Of a stretch of DNA of 64,000 bases, positions 11,383-22,421 are shown piece by piece. The notes beneath the pieces are model-generated. The model saw only the letters and a list, made by a program, of their open reading frames with translations, was not told the DNA's origin and ran no database searches. The stretch is from Triplophysa rosa (taxonomy: Eukaryota; Chordata; Actinopteri; Cypriniformes; Nemacheilidae), in contig NC_079900.1 in NCBI RefSeq assembly GCF_024868665.1, forward strand, positions 16,461,759 to 16,525,758, given 5' to 3'. The position numbers and the translations under genes are program-made. Numbering within the stretch: the first letter of the stretch is position 1; the number at the start of each line of letters is the position of its first letter.

Positions 11383-13036
11383 TTAGACATGTGGAAGCAT
11401 TCAACTAGATCAGTGGTTCTCAAACTGGGGGCCCCAGGATGGATCCAGGGGGCCAGAAATTTTGTCGCACTACGAAATATAGACATTTATCATCAATTTT
11501 ATGCAATCAAATATCAGAAAAATAAGAAAATCAAACAAAACAAATGATTTTCCAGCATTGTATAACTGAATTACGGGTGTCCTCGACTAAGGATTTACAT
11601 AGTCGAATCCGAATTGTCACGCCTTGCCTATCGTCGACTGATAGTCGAATTGCACGCATGTGTGTGTCTGTGCACGCATGTGGGGACGACACCAGGGCCA
11701 TTTCTCAATTCCAAGAACGCAAAGAAAGGACTTGTGTCCTTGCTAGATCGGACTTGGCAAGTTCAGACTCGGGAGTTTTTAAACTCGTGAGGACGCAGAC
11801 GGTTGAGGACGGTTATCAGGGCTCTAGAGTGCGACCAATTTGGTCGCACGTGCGACCTAATTTCTCAATGGTGCAAGCTGCGCATTCAGTCACTTATTTT
11901 CGTCTCCCCTCCTTCAACCATTCACTTATCTATCAGTGCCCCCGCCCCCAAAGACGTAATTCGCGGGTTACGGGTAAGAGGCGAAGGACCGAAAGAGCAG
12001 ACGAGTGAAGCGCTCAATCTTGCAATTGAAATAAATATGCAGAATACAAGAATTTCCCCTGCTAAGGTACAAAACAGCAAAGATAACGAAATGTGTTGCA
12101 AGTATTGTATGCATGTGAAGCTAATGCAGGAAACACGTGTTTAAACTTTAAGCACTGAACTATTGTATAAAGATCTCTAACAATACTGCAAAGCATACAA
12201 AACGTTATACATCACGCTAAATACTATTTATTTGTGAGTTGCTATTGATAGAAGCCAAACGTGTATCAGTGCAGCTTTCATGAAGAATAATCACTAAAAG
12301 CCTTCAGGTCTCGCGGGTTGTTTGAGATATGCACGCCCAGAGAGTCGGAGCACAAAATACTAAACGGAGTTCTCTTTCACGCCTTCTTACTCTGAAATGG
12401 ACATATTAACACAAAATAACCTAAAAATTCCCATATTAACAAGAAACCTTGTAAAGGTATTCAGTTTGTTTCGTGACCAAACAGTTGGGAAACAAAACAC
12501 GTGTTCCAGTATATTGCGCGAGCTCTTAAAGGGGCAGCAGCATAATAAAGATCTCTGTTTATAATGTTCATCAAACAACAACGGACGGGCCCAAAAACAC
12601 TCACTGATATTAAAGGAATTGTGTTCTCTTATAGGAGTCGTTCACAACAAATAAAGGAAGAAAGTAGCTTTAAGAAAGATGTGCTTTAAATATGGTAAAG
12701 TGTTGAAAGAGAGTTTACATATACAATAAAAATAATTCAATCATAAACAATGATTTTTATTAATTTCTAATTGATTTATTAATGTATTAAACACATTTTA
12801 ATGAAGTTTTAGTGATTCTTTTTTCTTACCTCACCCCACGTGCAAATAACTTGGTAGCACCTCTCTCAAGTGTTAGTCTAGAGTAAGGCTGCAACAACTA
12901 GTCGTAAAATCGATAATAATCGATAATGAAATAGTTGTCAACGAATTTCATATCGATTAGTTGGTCTGTGAGTCACTTGCGAGCTGCGCAGTATAAATCA
13001 AGCGCGTTCTTCCCTTTTAAAATTAAAATTTTAGAC

Positions 13037-14222
13037 GTGTCTCTCTGTGCAGCATGAGATTGCAGTTTAAAGTCAGACGTGTCTCTCCGTGCAGCCGAGC
13101 TGCGCTGTTTTTAAGTCAGATGTGTCTCTCCGTGCACGCGTCTCTGCGTGCAGCGCGAGTGCGCAGTTTTAAGTCAGACGTGTCTCTCCGTGCATGCGCA
13201 CAGAGTGCGCAGTTTTAAAGTCAACGAGTCTCTCCGTGCAGCGCGAGGTGCGCAGTTTTAAAGTCAGACGTGTCTCTCCTGCAGCGCAAGGTGCGCAGTT
13301 TTAAAGTCAGACGTCGTCTCTCCGTGCAGCGCGAGGTGCGCAGTTTTAAAGTCAGACGTGTCTCTCCGTAAAGTCAAGGCGCGAGGTGCGCAGTTTTAAA
13401 GTCAGATGTGTCTCTCCGTGCGGCACAAGTTGCATAGTTTTAAAGTCAAACGTTTCTCTCCGTGCAGCGCGAGGTGCGCAGTTTTAAAGCCAGACGCATC
13501 TCTCCGTGCATGCGTCTCTCCGTGCAGCACAAGTTGCATAGTTTTAAAGTCAAACGTTTCTCTCCGTGCACCGCGAGGTGCGCAGTTTTAAAGTCAGATG
13601 CGTCTCTCCGTGCGGCACAAGTTGCATAGTTTTAAAGTCAAACGTTTCTCTCCGTGCACCGCGAGGTGCGCAGTTTTAAAGTCAGATGTGTCTCTCCGTG
13701 CACGCGTCTCTGCGTGCAGCGCGAGGTTCGCAGTTTTAAAGTCAGATATGTCTCTCAGTGCATGAGTCTCTCCGTGCGGCACAAGTTGCGCAGTTTTAAA
13801 GTCAAACGTTTCTCTCCGTGCAGCGCGAGGTGCGCAGTTTTAAAGTCAGACGCGTCTCTCCGTGCAGCGCGAGGTGCACAGTTTTAAAGTCAGACGCGTC
13901 TCTCAGTGCATGCGTCTCTCCGTGCGGCACAAGTTGCATAGTTTTAAAGTCAAACGCTTCTCTCCGTGCAGCGCGAGGTGCGCAGTTTTAAAGTCAGATG
14001 CGTCTCTCCGTGCAGCGCGAGGTGCACAGTATTAAAGTCAGACGCGTCTCTCAGTGCATGCGTCTCTCCGTGCGGCACAAGTTGCATAGTTTTAAAGTCA
14101 AACGTTTCTCTCCGTGCACCGCGAGGTGCGCAGTTTTAAAGTCAGACGCGTCTCTCTGTGCAGCGCAAGGTGCGCATTTTTAAAGTCGAACATGTCTGTC
14201 CGTGCGGTACAAGTTGCGCAGT
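13037..14222. repeat. 44-bp tandem array with higher-order variants
   Basis: About 1.2 kb is made of a unit built from TCTCTCCGTGCAGCGCGAGG, TGCGCAGTTTTAAA and GTCAGACG, 44 bp in its basic form. Variant units carry CGGCACAAGTTGCATAG and GTCAAACGTTT, or an inserted short TGCATGCGTCTCTCCG piece. Toward the right, the CGGCACAAGTTG variant recurs about every 148 bp (near 13,778, 13,926, 14,075), a higher-order repeat. The frames through it are chance products of the repeat. Confidence 0.93.
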
Positions 14223-14620
14223 TTTTGAATGGCTTTACTAGACGTGAAATAAGTCTCTGGTGTCCCCAGAGTGTGTATGTGAAGTTTTAGCTCAAAATAC
14301 CCAGCGGATCATTTATTATAGAATGTTGAAGTTGCCCGTTTTTGAGGGAGTTTCAGGAAATCGTTGCGGCTGAGGCTCTCACTAAATCCATGGTGTTTCG
14401 AGTCAGATCCGTGGGTGTGGCTTGTTGGTTTTCACTAAATTCTTGGTGTTTCATGTCTTACGAAACCTTTACCCTAACCCTAACCTTACTCTAACCATCT
14501 AAACTACCTATGATTGTTAAAATCGCCAATAAAACACTGTTGCATGATGACGTCAGACTTGGACGTCAGAGCAAGGATTTAGTGAGAACCGGTGCGTACC
14601 GGCCAAAACAAAACATCAAA

Positions 14621-14905
14621 ATGTCAGTAGTTGTTAGTGGTGTTCAGCCCTATATGTACGAACCGGAGTCTGACACTGATGGAAAGACACAAGTGACAAC
14701 CTTAAGAATAGAACAGGACGTTTCCAAATGGTTAGTTGTAATTTTGCAGTTATTGTGAAATTAACGTTCTTCAAGTGATCGATAAGCATTAGCATGGTCC
14801 GTCATGATAATGTATAAATCACTGTGCAGGTGCTTGTGTGGGAATTGCAGTAAAATGACTACAGAGCCAGAGAATAAATGCTGCATGGAGGTCGAGCAGG
14901 CATAG
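14621..14905 (+). pseudogene. P2RX7 C-terminal-like domain fragment, two exons
   Basis: From ATG at 14,621 the frame gives SVVVSGVQPYMYEPESDT, later RIEQDVSKW. A GTTAGT donor inside the Trp codon and a GTGCAG acceptor at 14,828 let it continue WCLCGNCSKMTTEPENKCCM, then a stop (TAG, 14,903-14,905). The pattern W-C-x-C-G-x-C ... M-x-T-E-x-E-x-x-C-C is the start of the Zn-binding intracellular domain of P2X7 receptors, which fish genomes also carry in many stand-alone copies. Only the N-terminal part of the domain is present. It lies inside a transposon, so I read it as captured or element-borne. Function unknown. Confidence 0.6.
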
Positions 14906-15342
14906 TTTATCGTTACTACAGTTATACTACGCTTTCAACGTTGTTCTATCATGTACTGTCACACTTAATTTACGTATTGTTTACGATAAGCCCGACAGCA
15001 TGTGAGGGCAGCGTCAATAAATACAGTTAGACACTGTACTTCTATTGTTAGCAACATTACCAATATAGCGCGATAACAAGCCCATTAAGAGTGGCAATTT
15101 TGAAAGACTAATCAGCAACAATATGAGGTGTGATACTTAACGTTACTGCTTCTGCTGGATATGAGGACTGGGCACGAAATGTTGGTATTGCTCCCGGTTT
15201 CAGTAGCAACCTCGTTGAAAGTCCAACATTGTACTGGCCCTCATTCGTGAAGCAGTCTGGCGTGAAATGATTGGCGGAAACGTGAAATACTCATTCTCAA
15301 CGGGACATTGCCTTCATAAATGAAATTTAACCATGCTGTTCT

Positions 15343-15435
15343 CTATAACTCAGCTTGCGGGAGTCTATGGAGACAGTTATGCTGGTCGGTACATCCTAAT
15401 ACAGAACAACTGTAGTGCCTCCGCGGCGCAGACAT
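15343..15435 (-). pseudogene. THAP-like zinc-finger N-terminal fragment
   Basis: On the minus strand ATG (15,433-15,435) opens MSAPRRHYSCSVLGC, then TDQHNCLHRLPQAEL and a stop. Cys-x3-Gly-Cys followed by a spaced Leu-His-Arg-Leu-Pro resembles the first half of THAP domains (C-x-x-x-G-C ... F-H-R-F-P); the second Cys/His pair is missing. It faces away from the P2RX7-C-like fragment about 0.5 kb to its left, within the same transposon. It could be the first exon of a transposon-derived THAP protein, or coincidence. Confidence 0.4.
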
Positions 15436-15831
15436 TGTGAAGCTCCAGTGACGATCTAACGATGGCGACTGTTGTACTTCCCACATGGGACTGTGTCTAA
15501 GCAAATAGGGCAGATCATCACCACGGCTGGGCGGGCTTTGCCGTTGAGTGACGACATTAACGGCAGAATTCAAATCTTTGCTTTTACCAGCAGGGTTTTT
15601 GAATAATGCAAATTGTTAAAAAAGGAGTGAGCACATTTTTAACTGTTTAGACTGCTTGTTTACAGACACTGTGGACACGTATTAATGTTTTAACACATTA
15701 TAAAAGTGAATTTTGCAAAATACGTGCCCTTTAAAGGGGAGAGGTCTTTGAAATGACAAAATTAAAGATTATATTAGTAAAACCCAATTTGTGGCTAAAT
15801 AATCTGATTTGGGGGTTTATTTGGTTCAGAG

Positions 15832-15960
15832 GTGGGAAGTAACTAAGTACATTTATTTGTACTGTACTTAAGTAAACTTTTTGAGTATCTGTACTATACT
15901 TAAGTATATTTTTTTCTAAGTAGGCCTACTTTTTACTGTTTCACTACATTTGAATGACAA
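15832..15960. mobile_element. hAT MITE end fragment (AAGTACATTTA family)
   Basis: GAGGTGGGAAGTAACTAAGT leads into TACTTAAGTA-type motifs, the left end of a known style of fish hAT MITE. No right end is present before the host element resumes. Confidence 0.55.
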
Positions 15961-17609
15961 ATATCTCACTTTTCATGCCACAAAAAAAATAATGATTTCC
16001 TTGGCCAACCGTCCCCTCCCTCCCACATTTGGGAGAGACTATTGTCAGCTGCTTCTAATATGACATACCTGAATCAACTCATCAGCCCTGGTGTGTTTAT
16101 TAGGGAGTCATCCACAACATTTTGGGAGAAGGTTAATGAGTTCAGCTGTGTATACTTTTCCCATTTCTGATATAGTTATAAGCAAAAGATCTAATTAGAC
16201 TTTTTATCCGATTAATCGATTAATCTAAAAATAATCGTCTAACTAATCGATTATCAAAATAATCGTTAGTTGTAGCCCCAGTCTAGAGCCCTGCTTTCTT
16301 GTAGAATTGTGCTTCAAATAAAGAACTTTATGTTGACCAGATTGTTAGTTAATCATTTACAAGTCAATATTGCCTATATGGACAGCGATTTAAAAAAAAG
16401 TGAACTTGTAAAACTGCGGTGTTAAATGCGATGCGGTCGAAAATTTGGGTGCACCTAACTTTTGTGCTGGTGCACCTAAGAAAAAAAGTTAGGCGCACCA
16501 GTGCAACCAGTGCAAAAAGTTAGTCTAGAGCCCTGGTTATATTAGAAATGGAACAGCAGAGTACTGCATGCGTCACTCAGTCAAATACATGCAATACTAT
16601 TTCACTTAATAGCCTATTTACTTTAATGTAGCTTTAGGTTTAAACGAAGAAAAATGAAATAATATGAAAAAACACATTATTTATTTAAAAAATATGTGAT
16701 TCTGGCAACATGCTGATCTGATTTTGTTAAGAATAAAATAAAATATGATGCAAAGCAATGATTTAATAAAGTGTAAGAAGTGTGTACAATAGGGAATATA
16801 ACAAGCAAATAAGTTAGTCAAAAGTAACGTTATCCAGTAGGAAGCGCTTCTGTACAACATTAAATAAAAAATAGAAAAGTGAAACTTAACTTTCCCATCA
16901 GTCAAAACGATTTACCCAGGAACAAATAAGATATTTATAAGACCAAAGATTGCCTGTTCGATAGATATACCCAAAATTAATTAAATCTCATGTTTAACCA
17001 CTACAAATACATCAGAGCCAGCCGTGAGATTCAGAAACACTTGCCGAGGTGAGCGTGCGTTGGGCCCGGTGATTGCCTGGAGCTCACATCTCCGAAATCC
17101 ACAAATAGTCAAATTAATGGACATTTTCTTTAAACATGACGTAACAATGCTGTGCCACTTACTAGACCAAATCTCGCCTCAAAACTATTTTCAAAACTAC
17201 TGGATATAACGTGAGAGGTGATCCTGCGCTGGGTCATAGCCAGACCTCACGCTCATATGCGCCTGGGGGTTCGGTACCCCACCCTAAAAATGTCCCATTT
17301 CTTTACATCGCAGTGCATGCCCGTCTGCTACGCCACTGCCCATATAACCCAAATGACATGATCCCCATTGCATAACACCTCTGTGAAGATTCGACTGTGT
17401 GACTGGTAGTCGAATCAGGCTCCTCCCATTGAAGCATCAAATCTTCGACTATTCGGGGTCACCCCTAAACTGAAAATGTTTTTGGTTTCATTAAAATTCT
17501 AAGTTTAAGATTCTACGTTTTTATTTGGGGGGGCGCAAAGCGATGCACTCTAGACAAAAGGAGCCTCACAACAAAAAAGTTGTGAACCACTGAGAACCAC
17601 TGATTTAGA

Positions 17610-20230
17610 TAATGTTCAAGAGCAGCACACACACCGAAGTGGGTTTTTCCTGTTGATTTAACTGCTGTCTAATCTTAGTGGTTGAACAAACACAAACAAC
17701 ACTTCAGATATACTGCTGCCCAGCTGCACAAACCGACAAACAACCCTGTCGCAAACGTTAAAGTAGATCGGCCGGTGCTATTTGCCCAGTGGTGTGCACA
17801 GAGCTGCCCGGGGCTGTTCAAACAGCACTGGCAGTGCACTTTCATTAAGCCCTTTGAGAGGAGGCCAAACAGTCTGGTATGGGAGTTATCAGACATGGGA
17901 AATCAACCACCGTCTTAACCATTTTATTACAGTGGATTAGCAGCCAGACATGGACTGAAAAACATTGGTTGTGCCAGTTGAGAGTCAGAACGCTTCATGA
18001 TGCCAATCTGGATTCTTCAACTTTTTATTGGTCAATTACAGATTTACTAAAATGACATCAAAGCGCAACGGTCTCCTTCAGTCTAAAACCATTAAATGAT
18101 CTGTGCACAGTGTCTTCAGTACATTGTGTCAGGACAGCTGGTGTGACGACTGATGAGGGTGGGTGCAAAAGAGACAGAAGGGGCTCTATTCTTGGTTTTC
18201 CACCCACTCATTCCCTGACTTTAATATAACCTGGGAGCGTCCGAGAGCTGGTCCATAAGCGGAGACAGTTCATATACTTCACTCGAAACAGAACCAAAGG
18301 GTAACCAAAGAGAGATTGTTGGTTGCCTTCCGCAGCTGTCTGCAACGCAAGCACTTTGTTGATATATGGGGTTAAAGCTTGCTGGCACTGTAAAGCTCAC
18401 ACACAACGGTGTAACTCACCAGGGTATGAGCCGGGGATTATTTATCTCTGTACTTCATCAATATGAGCAGCACGTCTGATGAGGAGAGCTTTAAGGGAGA
18501 TGGAGGATTTTATGCAGGTGCAGCGTGGGGAGCGGGAAGCTGTTTAACATGGGGCACATGCTGTGCGTCAAGTCTCATAGCTTTTGAATAAAATACAATA
18601 TTTCGAACTAAAGATCCAATGGGCATTTCAATGTGTCATTTTCTTGTCCCAATAATTTGGATTTCTATTGACTGATGACTGGTCAATATTCACTTTGTTG
18701 TTGTAAACTTATCGGACGTGATTGTGGGTAAACTAATTCTTCTAGAGATAAACAACAAGCCAGAGGCTTGACTGGGCCTGGCCAACTCATTTCCTGCCGG
18801 TCAGAGATGACACACAGTACTACATCCATTCACAGCTTAGGTTTAAATTACAGCAGCGTGAGGGCTGGAGGTATACAAGAGGGGCTAGATCGCACACACT
18901 CGCATTAAGCCTCGCCATACGCAGTCCTGAAACACAAGACGCAGGGCCCCCAGTGTGAATTAAATATCCATGAGCTTTTCCGGAGTTATCCTCCACCCTC
19001 CTTTCATGGCCAAATCCTTGCACTATGCTAAACATTGAACTGCTGAAAGCAATTTTGTTAGGTCGATGGGAATGATAAATGTTTTGTTTTTTTAACGTTT
19101 CCCCATCCACCCAAATGAGTTGTCAGCCGGGAGAGTATACAGGAATGCCAAACATCCACATCTGCATGAATAGACAAGACATTTCCTCCCTTACAGATAC
19201 AGTAGGTCAGCCGTTCTGACTTCCATGCTGGATCCGGAGGTAAGCTCCCCTAGGAAGAACCACAAGGACAGGGAGAGGCAGACACACTTCCTCTTCAATG
19301 AGTCACTGAGAGTGGAAATAAAGGGAAACCTGAGCCATACCTTGGGGGAGAGCGGTTGATGAACAATGAGCGCATGCCATTGCAATGCATTCAGTTGGGC
19401 AATGACTAGAGAATGACATCCTGTGTGGTGCATTAATCACAGGACTGAGCCAATTCTGAAGAGATTGCAACCTTATGGTGACAATGCCGGCAGATGTCTG
19501 CCTGTCTGTGCTTTTGACAGCTTGTCTGACACAGCCAAAGGTCTCCAATCATCAGTATTCGGTATACAGCAATAATCATTACTGTGCATTCAAACAAGCT
19601 TAAATACCGAGGCTGTCTGGCCTGATAAGAGTTCTCAGAGAAAGCTAATTGGTTCCAGAGAGCACACATCTCAAGGACCTGTGGGTCGGTTTTAAGAAAG
19701 CCCTTTGGTCAGTTGTCATGCCTGCAGAGATACATGTTATGCTTATTCTTGCCCGCTGCGGACAGCATCTGCACTGGCCAGAGATGAGAGCTGAGAGGAT
19801 TGCTTCAACAAAAGAAAAATACTAATATCACACTGGCCTACTTCTGAATCTCGTCAGCGAATGCGAAACATAATACAGAAAAGTACAGTCTCAAGGCCTG
19901 ATGGGATGAAATAATCCCCGCGTTTAGCCTTTCTTGTTTACAACCACAGAAGGAATGCATCCTACAGCAGTATTTGTGTCCGCCAGTGACCTGGGGAGAT
20001 GACTGGGTGACCCCTGGGTGCCATGCAGTAACCTAAATCCAGACGAGGCGCGTGGGAGCCGGCCAGGCTGCTGAGGGAGGCTGAAATCACCACATGAGCT
20101 CTTCATCCTGTCTGGAGGCCCAAAAGACTTCACAGCACAAAACAGCACTGTCTGCAGCTGACCACAATGCAGTCTCGTGCTAACACTTAAATGCCTACCA
20201 CGTCAAGCATGATGTCCTATATAAAAATGA
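17610..20230. other. smurf1 intron 1, apparently unique stretch
   Basis: About 2.6 kb with mixed composition and no repeat termini, simple repeats or exon-like frames that I could recognise. This is the longest TE-poor block inside intron 1 and so a candidate for non-coding regulatory sequence, but nothing in it identifies one. Confidence 0.4.
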
Positions 20231-20233
20231 AAG

Positions 20234-20799
20234 TAGGGCTGGGCGATTCTTATGCTCTCAGTTTCTCAATGAGTTACGGTTAAATGCCACCACATCCGAA
20301 AGCCAGAGGGTGCTCTTGTGCAGAAACTCTGAATATGGGAAACAGAAGAAGAACGATTACTTCCAGGAAATGCCAATGGTCATATTGTATCGCTGTTCTT
20401 CAAACCTTTTCAGGTATTTTCATGATAATAAAGTATATTTATAGTGATGATGTTTGACGAGTCTTGCTTTTACAAATGCACGTTAAAAACGACTCAATCT
20501 CGTAGTGATTTTAGATCGAGCAGTACTTCCTACTGATCAAAGAACCATAGTTCACAGAAGAGCTGTGCATAAAACACAGAATCGATTTAGACATGTATAA
20601 TTAGCGTAAATCGCGATATACATGTATGCTGAAATGGTCTGTATACTTAATTTAAGTAAATAAAACAGACAGAAAAAAACAGCCATTCTGTCACATAGCC
20701 ATTATCTGTAACATTCACGCAATTTATTTTGTTACGTTGTATAGGAATGATATACTGTATTTTCACTAAAACAAAGGTGTTTGACATGTCGCCCAACTA
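20234..20799. mobile_element. Possible hAT MITE, degraded
   Basis: TAGGGCTGGGCGATTC at the left and TGTCGCCCAACTA at the right are loosely inverted. The interior is AT-rich and contains CGCGATATACATG. No TSD is visible, so the right boundary is a guess. Confidence 0.4.
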
Positions 20800-21230
20800 T
20801 TGACTATGCATTGACTATGCTTCAGGGATTAAAGAAACAGCTTTGTTGAGTTGATTTGAGCATGCTGACAGCGTGTTGTGCCTTAGCATGCTAACAATCT
20901 ATCAGTAACTGTTCGACTGTCAGCAGCACGCTAAAACCCTCTCTAAAACCCTCTCTTTGTTCCCTAAATGTATCCACCACAGCTACGGCTATCAAAGCAT
21001 TGATTTTCTAACAAATTCACTACCTTCAATAAATTTCAAGACAATTACAGTCAGGCTTCAAACAACCCGCTGTGAGAAACATTCTCGGTTTATGCAAAAT
21101 GTGTAGGCCTCCCTTTTTGTGTGAACACAATCACAACGCAAAGCAAAAAGCAAATGTAGTTTGTCTTCAGTGGGGTGAGACACAAAAAAGTTCACTGTCC
21201 TAAACCCCAAAAATACAAGCAACTGCTTTG

Positions 21231-22413
21231 TAGAGATGCACCGATTGCAGTTTTCTTTGCCGATTCCGGTTTCCGATTTTATTACAAGTGAAACCTGCCG
21301 ATTCCGATTTTTGCCGTAATAGTACGGCAAGTATACTGTATATAAAACCATATTAACTTTTCTTCAATGCACTTTTTTTTAATTACATAAATGATTGAAC
21401 ATTACAATTTCCCCAAATGTCCCTAAATGCAGTTCTCCAAGCTGCATTAAATTACAGAATCTTCTCTTTCCCAAACAACTCTTAAATTGAATAACTCTGT
21501 GACTGAAAAGAAGTACAAATAATAAAATATAACTAAACATGTCACTTAAATGACCTTTTTCATTTTTGTACTCATCTCACAAAAGTCTAAGATAACAATA
21601 AAATACTTCAACTTTATTCTCGTCTGTTTCTGTTTATGAAACTAACATTGCTTTATTTCATTTTTTCTGAAATGTAAAATAAATTGTCTTTATCTTGGGT
21701 CTGTATTAAAAGAAGTGGGTTGATTTTTGCTGCAACTTCAATAAAAAAGTTAAAAAATCTTATGAGTGAATTCTACTCTAAAGATGTATATGTATTTGCA
21801 GTTTTTTGTGTTAGTAAAGAACTCAATCAGATATATGTCACATATATTGGTTGATTTATTCATTTTTTTTTATTTTGGATTTTTAAAAACAAGTAGAAGT
21901 CGTGTTGAATGTCATTTTACCTAGGTGAAATCACCACAGTTTTAACGTAAGACAAGGAATCAGGTTGAGTGGAATTTACGTTTGTTTTACACACAGTGAA
22001 CGACTTCAACATGAGTTTAGCATGTGTCAGAGTTTAGCATCACTGTTAGCATACATACCCCATGTAGACGGAAAAGCGAGAGATGAACTACAGTGCACCT
22101 TTTTGTCCGTACAGTACATGATGCGCGTGCACGCGCGTGCAGTCAGCGGACATGAGAGATGCGCGTCAGGCAGCAGAGACACACATGCGAGTATAAACGA
22201 GCCGTGAAGACAGGCTGTGTGTGCGCACGTTTACATGTTTACTTGCGGCTTTGCGTGCACTGACGGCTGTGACGTTCTTGCCCGCATCACAGGCAACAGA
22301 AGATCGGCTTGGAATCGGTGAGACATGAGACTGACCGGCCAGTCACCGGTCCGGCCGATCATATGAAAAAACATCCGATTCCGATCTCTGGCCGGTCAAT
22401 CGGTGCTCCTCTA
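21231..22413. mobile_element. hAT MITE, TAGAGATGCACCGATT family
   Basis: It starts TAGAGATGCACCGATTGCAG and ends GGTCAATCGGTGCTCCTCTA. Flanks CTGCTTTG (21,223-21,230) and CAGCTTTG (22,414-22,421) match at seven of eight positions. CCGATTCCG motifs repeat near the left end and GGCCGGTCA/CCGGCC motifs near the right. Length 1,183 bp with no coding capacity seen. Confidence 0.85.
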
Positions 22414-22421
22414 CAGCTTTG

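Larger units (their letters stand above)
12884..16280. mobile_element. Fourth-level hAT element carrying cargo
   Basis: Ends TAAGGCTGCAACAACTAG and GTTAGTTGTAGCCCCA are imperfect inverted repeats, with subterminal AATCGATAATAATCGAT and ATCGATTAATCTAAAAATAA motifs. A perfect 8-bp TSD GTCTAGAG lies at 12,876-12,883 and 16,281-16,288. At 3.4 kb it is far longer than its relatives because it holds a 44-bp tandem array, a P2RX7-C-like fragment and a THAP-like fragment. No hAT transposase was seen. Confidence 0.85.
11817..16535. mobile_element. Third-level DNA element, CAGGGCTCTAGA family
   Basis: Termini CAGGGCTCTAGAGTGCGACC and GTTAGTCTAGAGCCCTG are inverted; subterminal GTGCGACCTAA and its counterpart TTAGGCGCACCAGTGC also correspond. 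Only GTTAT is shared immediately outside both ends, so the TSD is uncertain. The element carries the 12,884 insertion. An extra copy of the 13-bp terminus GTCTAGAGCCCTG lies inside at 16,281. Confidence 0.65.
11572..17467. mobile_element. Second-level hAT element (TCGACTA family)
   Basis: It starts TACGGGTGTCCTCGACTAAG and ends TTCGACTATTCGGGGTCACCCCTA (given here in two parts: TTCGACTATTCGG, GGTCACCCCTA). Flanks AACTGAAT (11,564-11,571) and AACTGAAA (17,468-17,475) match at seven of eight positions. GTCGAA/TTCGAC motifs recur near both ends. It is inserted in the 11,411 element and interrupted by the 11,817 element. Confidence 0.75.
11411..17602. mobile_element. Outer hAT element of a nested stack
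   Basis: The left end CAGTGGTTCTCAAACTGGGG and right end GTGAACCACTGAGAACCACTG are inverted hAT/Charlie-style termini. The 8-bp flanks AACTAGAT and ATTTAGAT agree at six of eight positions, suggesting an old insertion. Its own sequence is only the outer ~160 bp on the left (including GGGGGCCCCAGGATGGATCC) and ~130 bp on the right; everything else is later insertions. Confidence 0.75.

Noticed and set aside
11544..12008. 154-residue plus-strand ORF
   Set aside because: It crosses the borders of two nested transposons (11,572 and 11,817) and matches no family I recognise.
13406..14183. ORFs with repeated HSFKVKRFSP-like peptides
   Set aside because: They are translations of the 44-bp tandem repeat, with the frame changing between units.
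13037..14222. Regular repeats suggesting a CRISPR array
   Set aside because: Units are directly abutting with no unique spacers, and the host is a vertebrate; this is a tandem satellite-like array.
14469..14495. ACCCTAACCCTAACC as an interstitial telomere
   Set aside because: Only about two and a half units, too short to mean anything beyond chance.
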